A DNA stretch of 50,993 nt from Methyloprofundus sp. (lineage in GTDB: Bacteria; Pseudomonadota; Gammaproteobacteria; Methylococcales; Methylomonadaceae), in contig JACUUF010000011.1 in assembly GCA_014859465.1 (NCBI GenBank), forward strand, positions 1-50,993, in the 5' to 3' direction. Shown here piece after piece: positions 46,512 through 50,993 of the stretch. Under the pieces are notes generated by a model. The model saw nothing but the letters and a program-made list of their open reading frames with translations. It searched no databases and was not told the origin of the DNA. The position numbers and the translations under genes were made by a program. How positions within the stretch are numbered: the stretch's first letter is position 1; each line of letters starts with the position of its first letter.

Positions 46512-47016
46512 GCATTAGTGTCTTTTCAAATCGTAATAAGGCTTGCTTAATGGTCAGCATAGCGCCCGATGTTTGTCCTGCATAACCGCCTAGCCCTGTT
46601 TTGGCAAGAACGCGGTGACAGGGAATAATAATCGGGAAAGGGTTGCTGCGGCAAGCATTAGCGAGCGCTCTAGGGCTGGTATTTAAGGTCTGAGCCAGTT
46701 CGCCATAAGTTTTAGTTTGCCCAGGCGGGATGCTGCAAAGCGCCAGCCATACTTTCTGTTGGAAGGCGGTGCCTTGCTCTAAGAGTGGCAGTGTATAGTC
46801 TGCTTTTGCTGTGCGCCAATAATGATTAAGTATTTGTTCAAGTTGCCTAGGAATATCGACCGATGGCTGACAAACTTTGTCATTGAGCCATTCAATTTTG
46901 CCTAATAAAGAAGCTTGCATCTGAATGCTTAGCGAGCCGATAGGCGTGTTGCAATAATAAGTTTCGCTGGCAACAAGTCTATCGGGTGTATGCCAGTTGA
47001 GATGAATAGTGTTCAT
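46501..47016 (-). CDS. ogt: methylated-DNA-protein-cysteine S-methyltransferase
   Basis: 171 residues. Suicide repair enzyme removing O6-alkyl groups from guanine; the acceptor Cys is C133 in IPCHRV, with the helix-turn-helix segment TYGELAQTLNTSPRALANAC and the C-terminal GGYAG. The N-terminal ribonuclease-H-like domain is present (about 15-75). ATG 47016 lies 7 bases after the pap stop; a TTG at 47031 would overlap it. It lacks the Ada regulatory domain. Confidence 0.93.
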   Translation of the reverse strand: MNTIHLNWHTPDRLVASETYYCNTPIGSLSIQMQASLLGKIEWLNDKVCQPSVDIPRQLEQILNHYWRTAKADYTLPLLEQGTAFQQKVWLALCSIPPGQTKTYGELAQTLNTSPRALANACRSNPFPIIIPCHRVLAKTGLGGYAGQTSGAMLTIKQALLRFEKTLMHER

Positions 47017-47023
47017 GCTTAGC

Positions 47024-48508
47024 TTAATCAAGCATAGATTCTAGCTTTTCACAGTAGGCTTTGAGTATTTTGATACGTGCATAACGTTTGTCATTGCCTT
47101 CGACTAATATCCACGGCGCCGCTTGAGTGCTGGTGCGTGCAACCATATCATTGACCGCGAGTGAGTAGTCATCCCACTTGTCGCGATTACGATAATCCTC
47201 CTCAGTGATTTTATGTTGTTTGTAGCTGATTTGTTCGCGCTCTTTAAAGCGGCGTAATTGCTCGTCAGGATCAATATGTAGCCAAAATTTTAAGACGGCA
47301 ACGCCATGCCGAGTGAGCGCTTCTTCAAAATTACGAATTTCGGGATAAGCACGCGTCCATTCTTCTTCCGTAGCAAAACCTTCGGCACGTTCCACTAAAA
47401 CGCGGCCATACCAGCTACGATCATAAATAGTTACGCGACCTGAACGTGGCATATGTCGCCAAAAGCGCCATAGATAGTGTTGCATACGTTCTTCATCAGT
47501 GGGCGCGGCAACGGAAATAACTTGATAATTTCTGGCATCAAGCGCATGCGTAAGCCGGCGTATGGCACCGCCTTTACCGCCTGCATCCCAGCCTTCAAAA
47601 ACTAACACACTGGAGATTTTTTTTTCATGTGCCTTGCGAGCGAGTTTATTCAGTTTGCCTTGGTAATGGTTCAGTTGCTCATTGTAGGTTTTTTTATCTA
47701 GGCTCAGACTTAAGTCGAGCGAGTCTAGGATATTGGGTTGATTGCCGTGAATTACTTGGGGCGTATAAACGGGCGCTGGTAGGCTTTTTTTGAGCTGGAG
47801 CGTTTCTATATGTAGTGTAATCTTATCCAGTATGTGTTGGCCTACGGTTAAACTGCTATAGCGAATATCGCTCCCTTCAACAATCAACCAAGGGTTTTTC
47901 GCGGTACTGGTTTCTGTTAATACTTTTTCTGCGACACCGACAAAGGTGTCATACATTTTAAGGTGGGTTTTGTCTCGTTCGGTGACTTGCCATGCTGTCT
48001 CGGGGTCTTTTTCTAGCTGTTTTAAACGCTTTTTTTGTTGCTCTTGTTTTAAGTGTAACCAGCATTTGATAATTAAAGTACCGTCATCAGCAAGTTCTTG
48101 CTCTAGTTCTTTAATATGCATTAAATGTGTTTGTAATTCAGCATCGTTAATTTTTTCGTAAACCCGACTAGCAATCGGGGCGCTGTACCATGAGCCGACA
48201 TAAATACCGATAGTACCTTTTGCTGGCATAGTACGCCAAAAACGCCAGAATTCAGGGCGTTCTTGTTCTTCATCGCTTGGTGAATCATAGGCGTTAGTGC
48301 GCATGTAGCGCGGATCTAGCCATTCGTTGAGTAAATTAATAACTTCACCCTTGCCGCCACCATCAACCCCAGAGATCAAAATAATGACAGAAAAGTCTTG
48401 TGTGCGCAGTTGCTGCTGAAGGGTCAGTAATTGAGTGCGTAATTTTGGCACTTTTTCGAGATAGTCAGTTTTACTGACTTTATGTCCTAATTCGGCAATT
48501 TCAAACAT
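47024..48508 (-). CDS. pap: polyphosphate:AMP phosphotransferase (two-domain PPK2 family)
   Basis: 494 residues made of two related PPK2 domains. Phosphorylates AMP to ADP using polyphosphate. Each half has a P-loop: GVDGGGKG at 47-54 and GWDAGGKGG near 305-313. The second half has the fuller lid and acidic motifs (FWRHMPRSGRVTIYDRSWYGRVLVER), while the first half has the altered IYVGSWYSAPI, so the C-terminal half is probably the active one, as in other Pap proteins. First gene of pap-ogt-xerD-lpxA. Confidence 0.93.
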   Translation of the reverse strand: MFEIAELGHKVSKTDYLEKVPKLRTQLLTLQQQLRTQDFSVIILISGVDGGGKGEVINLLNEWLDPRYMRTNAYDSPSDEEQERPEFWRFWRTMPAKGTIGIYVGSWYSAPIASRVYEKINDAELQTHLMHIKELEQELADDGTLIIKCWLHLKQEQQKKRLKQLEKDPETAWQVTERDKTHLKMYDTFVGVAEKVLTETSTAKNPWLIVEGSDIRYSSLTVGQHILDKITLHIETLQLKKSLPAPVYTPQVIHGNQPNILDSLDLSLSLDKKTYNEQLNHYQGKLNKLARKAHEKKISSVLVFEGWDAGGKGGAIRRLTHALDARNYQVISVAAPTDEERMQHYLWRFWRHMPRSGRVTIYDRSWYGRVLVERAEGFATEEEWTRAYPEIRNFEEALTRHGVAVLKFWLHIDPDEQLRRFKEREQISYKQHKITEEDYRNRDKWDDYSLAVNDMVARTSTQAAPWILVEGNDKRYARIKILKAYCEKLESMLD

Positions 48509-48600
48509 GGTGATATGTGATTATTTTTTAAGGATTATAGGAATTATGCAATATACTTAAGATACATTATACAAAGGCTAAAGCCTGCGCCATGTAATTT

Positions 48601-48630
48601 TTGCTACACATCTATCAGAACCTTTATAAT
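48601..48630 (+). promoter_or_regulatory. candidate sigma-70 promoter for the YeeE/YedE pair
   Basis: TTGCTA at 48601-48606 and a perfect TATAAT at 48625-48630 are 18 bases apart. The start of transcription would be near 48637, about 27 bases before the TTG start codon at 48664. Confidence 0.6.
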
Positions 48631-48663
48631 GAACCTTTTTTTGCATAAGCTCAATGGTGATCT

Positions 48664-49092
48664 TTGGAAAATTTTACTCCTATTTCCGCTTTATTAGGCG
48701 GTGCTTTAATTGGTATCAGTGTCAGTCTGTTGCTGTTATTGAATGGTCGGATGGCAGGTATCAGTGGCATTATGAATGGCGTCTTTAGTGCACCTAAAAA
48801 AGAAGAGATATGGCGAGCGCTATTTCTTGTTGGCTTAATTATCGGTGCAGCACTGTTTCAATTTCTAACCCAAGGTAGTTTGACTGTACGTGAGAATTAT
48901 CCTTTATGGCTTATTCTGGTGGGCGGTTTTTTAGTTGGCTTTGGTACGCGTCTCGGCAGTGGTTGTACTAGCGGTCATGGTATTTGTGGCATAGCCAATT
49001 TCTCTATGCGCTCAATTAGCGCAACTCTGATCTTTATGGCGAGCGGGATGCTGACGGTTTTTGTGCTTAAACATCTGGTTGGAGTAATGTAA
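48664..49092 (+). CDS. YeeE/YedE family membrane protein, first half
   Basis: 142 residues with about four hydrophobic segments. The sulfur-transport motif GTRLGSGCTSGHGICG (about 99-114) matches the DUF395/YeeE family, which includes the thiosulfate transporter TsuA. The frame has a stop (TGA, 48658-48660) just upstream, so the start must be TTG 48664 or later. The next gene overlaps the stop by one base (TAATG). Such split pairs are known as PmpA/PmpB and together make up one full YeeE fold. Confidence 0.88.
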   Translation: MENFTPISALLGGALIGISVSLLLLLNGRMAGISGIMNGVFSAPKKEEIWRALFLVGLIIGAALFQFLTQGSLTVRENYPLWLILVGGFLVGFGTRLGSGCTSGHGICGIANFSMRSISATLIFMASGMLTVFVLKHLVGVM

Positions 49093-49505
49093 TGAAAACG
49101 AATTTAGTCGCCTTACTGGCAGGGATTATTTTTGGCTTAGGCTTGGCTTTATCACAAATGATTGATCCCAGTAAAGTATTGAATTTTTTAGATATTAGCG
49201 GTAATTGGGATCCGAGTTTGGCTTTTGTTATGATCGGGGCTTTAGCGGTCACAATGATAACTTTTCGGTTTATCTTAAAGCGCTCTACACCTGTTTTTGA
49301 GTCTAGCTTTCATGTATCTAAACAAACCATTATTAATAAACCATTGATCATCGGGGCCGCAGTATTTGGTATAGGCTGGGGCATGACCGGCTATTGCCCA
49401 GGCCCTGCCGTTGCCAGCTTGGGTTTGCTGTCAATGGAAGGTGTGTTAATGGTGGTGGCTATTTATGCAGGTTTTTTTGCCGAACGCTATTTAGTGAACA
49501 GATAA
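49092..49505 (+). CDS. YeeE/YedE family membrane protein, second half
   Basis: 137 residues with about four hydrophobic segments. Motifs GIIFGLGLALSQMIDPSKVLNF (N-terminal) and GIGWGMTGYCPGPAVASLG (about 94-112) are typical of the second half of YeeE/YedE transporters; the Cys in GYCPGP corresponds to a conserved transport cysteine. Co-translated with the first half. Probable substrate is a reduced sulfur compound such as thiosulfate, by family. No sulfur dioxygenase or BigR-type regulator gene is adjacent. Confidence 0.88.
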   Translation: MKTNLVALLAGIIFGLGLALSQMIDPSKVLNFLDISGNWDPSLAFVMIGALAVTMITFRFILKRSTPVFESSFHVSKQTIINKPLIIGAAVFGIGWGMTGYCPGPAVASLGLLSMEGVLMVVAIYAGFFAERYLVNR

Positions 49506-49862
49506 TAAACACATGGACTCTTTTTATTTGAGTTAATTGATCTTGCTGCGACCAGCCTGATGGGCTTTGTTATCGGTTTGACCGGCTTGCCAGCGCCTAG
49601 CTCGGAGGTTTTTTCAGTAAGTATATTCCTGATCCTTGGTTAAGGGCTGTCATTGCATGATTGTTTTTTGCCGGTGGAATTCAGTTAGCGCAGCACGGAA
49701 TTTTTAAGCAGGGTCTGAATAATGTGCATTCTGGAGAATCTTTCTGATAAAATGCAGCGTTAATCCAATTTATGGATGAAATGTTGGGATAGTTCAGAGC
49801 TGTCGCTGAGGCGCGCTTAAAGGGACTATATTTTTAAGAAATTTTATAAAAGGTATTTTAAT
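49506..49862 (+). other. gene-free 357-base stretch with a possible small-protein remnant and the fdxA leader
   Basis: A 44-codon open frame runs from 49509 to the TAA at 49641-49643, with an internal ATG at 49560 giving 27 residues (GFVIGLTGLPAPSSEV core). The hydrophobic-PAP-hydrophobic layout recalls XapX-type small membrane proteins, but it is shorter and no ribosome binding site is seen. From about 49745 onward the DNA looks like promoter and leader for fdxA. Nothing else is recognisable. Confidence 0.3.
49745..49753 (+). promoter_or_regulatory. candidate extended -10 promoter of fdxA
   Basis: TGATAAAAT at 49745-49753 matches the extended -10 form (TG, one base, TAAAAT). No good -35 box is visible 17 bases upstream. 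It would give a leader of about 100 bases before fdxA. Confidence 0.4.
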
Positions 49863-50186
49863 ATGGCTTTTGTTGTTACTGAAAATTGCATTAAATGCAA
49901 ATTTACTGACTGTGTTGATGTTTGTCCTGTCGATTGTTTTCATGAAGGCCCTAATTTTCTGGTCATTGATCCAGATGAGTGTATCGATTGCACTTTGTGC
50001 GAGCCTGAATGTCCTGCAGGTGCTATTTTTGCTGAAGATGAATTGCCTGAAGGACAAGAGCAGTTTGTAGCCCTTAATGCAGAATTAGCTCAAGCATGGC
50101 CGGTTATTACTGAGGTTAAACCAGCAGCAGCTGATGCAGAAGATTGGAATGGTAAGCCTGGTAAACTAGCATTACTAGAAAAATAA
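49863..50186 (+). CDS. fdxA: 7Fe ferredoxin FdxA ([3Fe-4S][4Fe-4S])
   Basis: 107 residues. Low-potential electron carrier of the Azotobacter FdI type. The N-terminal cluster motif [17 protein letters not shown] supplies ligands to both clusters, and [12 protein letters not shown] supplies the rest. The C-terminal extension (about 60-107) with the WPVITEVK segment is typical of FdxA. The redox partner is not evident from the neighbours. AAAGG precedes the ATG. Confidence 0.94.
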   Translation: MAFVVTENCIKCKFTDCVDVCPVDCFHEGPNFLVIDPDECIDCTLCEPECPAGAIFAEDELPEGQEQFVALNAELAQAWPVITEVKPAAADAEDWNGKPGKLALLEK

Positions 50187-50193
50187 GATGACG

Positions 50194-50226
50194 TTTAGGC
50201 GAGCAAGCTTCTCTTGTTCGCCTAAA
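50194..50226. terminator. hairpin between convergent fdxA and YrdA-like gene
   Basis: TTTAGGCGAGCAAG (50194-50207) pairs with CTTGTTCGCCTAAA (50213-50226) with one G-U pair. The A/T ends allow function on both strands. Confidence 0.75.
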
Positions 50227-50234
50227 TTAATGCA

Positions 50235-50765
50235 TTACTGAGCTAAATATTCATCCTTTAGTTTTACGTAATGGGCAGAGGAATACTCTAAAAACTCTTT
50301 TTCTTCTGTACTTAAGGCGCGAGATTTTTTTGCCGGTGCACCGACATAAAGATAACCGCTTTCCAGCACTTTTCCCGGCGGCACCAATGCCCCCGCTCCC
50401 AGCATGACATAATCTTCTAAGACTGCATTATCCATGATAATCGCACCAATTCCGATCAAGCAATAATCGCCCACAGTACAGGCATGTACTACCGCTCTAT
50501 GACCAATCGTAACGCCTTTGCCTATTTTTAAATTGGCTTTATTGGGCGAATATTTTCCTGCATGGGAAACATGTAACACACTACCATCTTGAATATTGGT
50601 GTTGTCGTCTATATACACGCTGGCAACATCGCCTCTAATGACGACCGTGGGCCAGACGGACACATTATCAGCTAAAGTGACATCACCAATAATGACCGCA
50701 CTGGCATCGATATAATTGCCTGCGCCTATGCGTGGCAGAATATTCTTAAAAGCTCTTAAAGACAT
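50235..50765 (-). CDS. gamma-carbonic-anhydrase-like protein, YrdA/CaiE family
   Basis: 176 residues of hexapeptide repeats folding into a left-handed beta-helix trimer (VIIGDVTLADNVSVWP, VIRGDVASVYIDDNTNIQDGSVLH, GHRAVVHACTVGDYCLIGIGA). The histidines expected for the metal site are present (VLHVSH, GHRAVVHAC). Many homologues have no measurable carbonic anhydrase activity, so the function is open. ATG 50765 is preferred; an in-frame TTG at 50789 would add eight residues. Confidence 0.88.
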   Translation of the reverse strand: MSLRAFKNILPRIGAGNYIDASAVIIGDVTLADNVSVWPTVVIRGDVASVYIDDNTNIQDGSVLHVSHAGKYSPNKANLKIGKGVTIGHRAVVHACTVGDYCLIGIGAIIMDNAVLEDYVMLGAGALVPPGKVLESGYLYVGAPAKKSRALSTEEKEFLEYSSAHYVKLKDEYLAQ

Positions 50766-50869
50766 AAGGTTCTCTGATGTGTTGTTCAAAGCACATAATC
50801 ATACTGTCATTTTGCGTATTATTCAGCTATAAATAAGTTTTAAAAAATGCATCGTGAGGAGCATAGGCT

Positions 50870-50993
50870 ATGGCATTATTTGATGGTATTAAACGCCAAT
50901 TACGTTCAGTTATTCAGTGGGAGGGGGCTGGTGCTGATGTTTTATTTCAGCAATGGCGTGGTAATGGCGAGGAACTCAAGAATGCTTCAAAAT
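50870..50993 (+). CDS. SPFH/band-7 domain protein, N-terminal part (cut by window edge)
   Basis: 41 codons before the window ends. The start MALFDGIKRQLRSVIQWEG and the VLFQQW segment resemble the N terminus of YdjI-type SPFH proteins (sometimes called virion core proteins), which form membrane-associated scaffolds. GAGGAG lies 8 bases before the ATG, a strong ribosome binding site. The rest of the protein is outside the window. Confidence 0.65.
   Translation, partial: MALFDGIKRQLRSVIQWEGAGADVLFQQWRGNGEELKNASK

Overview
This window reads as the chromosome of a gammaproteobacterial methanotroph of the Methylococcales type with an AT-leaning genome. The evidence is a set of C1 genes (mtdA, formate-tetrahydrofolate ligase, serine hydroxymethyltransferase, glycerate 2-kinase, malate dehydrogenase) among typical gammaproteobacterial housekeeping genes (rpsB-tsf-pyrH-frr-uppS-cdsA-dxr-rseP, rnr-rlmB, map-glnD, xerD). 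The genus is inference. No rRNA, tRNA, CRISPR array, prophage or insertion sequence was found.

Layout. 0-4.3 kb: a PqiA-like membrane protein, a 2OG-Fe(II) oxygenase, a broken orphan YefM-type antitoxin, an ABC-2 exporter pair, and a small RRM protein followed by a VF530 protein. 4.4-8.4 kb: RNase R, the 23S rRNA methyltransferase RlmB and an unrecognised 275-residue protein in one tight operon. 8.5-11.9 kb: map-glnD on the minus strand. 11.9-19.6 kb: the conserved translation, isoprenoid and envelope cluster, with a strong promoter, a probable S2 leader and an attenuator. 19.6-21.8 kb: dsbC, rpe and rpiA. 22-29.2 kb: a NagD-type HAD phosphatase whose start codon overlaps that of a divergent lipoprotein gamma-glutamyltransferase, then a phosphopantetheinyl transferase, YceI, and the selenium genes selU and a fused FAD-oxidoreductase/SelD. 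29.4-30.4 kb: a secreted transglutaminase-like protein.

30.6-42.5 kb is a central-carbon block. mtdA, gckA, glyA and fhs run on the minus strand. Divergent from them are mdh, then (after an inositol-monophosphatase-family gene) pckA, gap and pyk. Together they cover formate activation, C1 transfer through folate, serine formation, glycerate phosphorylation, malate/oxaloacetate interconversion and the PEP/pyruvate node. The remaining serine-cycle enzymes (hydroxypyruvate reductase, serine-glyoxylate aminotransferase, PEP carboxylase, malyl-CoA enzymes) are not in the window. rpe and rpiA supply ribulose-5-phosphate, which would fit the ribulose monophosphate pathway.

42.5-51 kb: a Kef-type antiporter, a gene-free mosaic of palindromic and dispersed repeats, the pap-ogt-xerD-lpxA operon, a split YeeE/YedE transporter pair, a 7Fe ferredoxin, a gamma-carbonic-anhydrase-like protein, and the start of an SPFH-domain gene cut by the window edge.

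Most genes are standard families. I found no convincing new multi-gene system. The items most worth a second look are the unknown rlmB-linked gene, the antitoxin with an in-frame stop, the palindrome over the mtdA promoter, the head-to-head start-codon overlap, and the related repeats at 21.8-22.0 kb and 44.4-44.8 kb.
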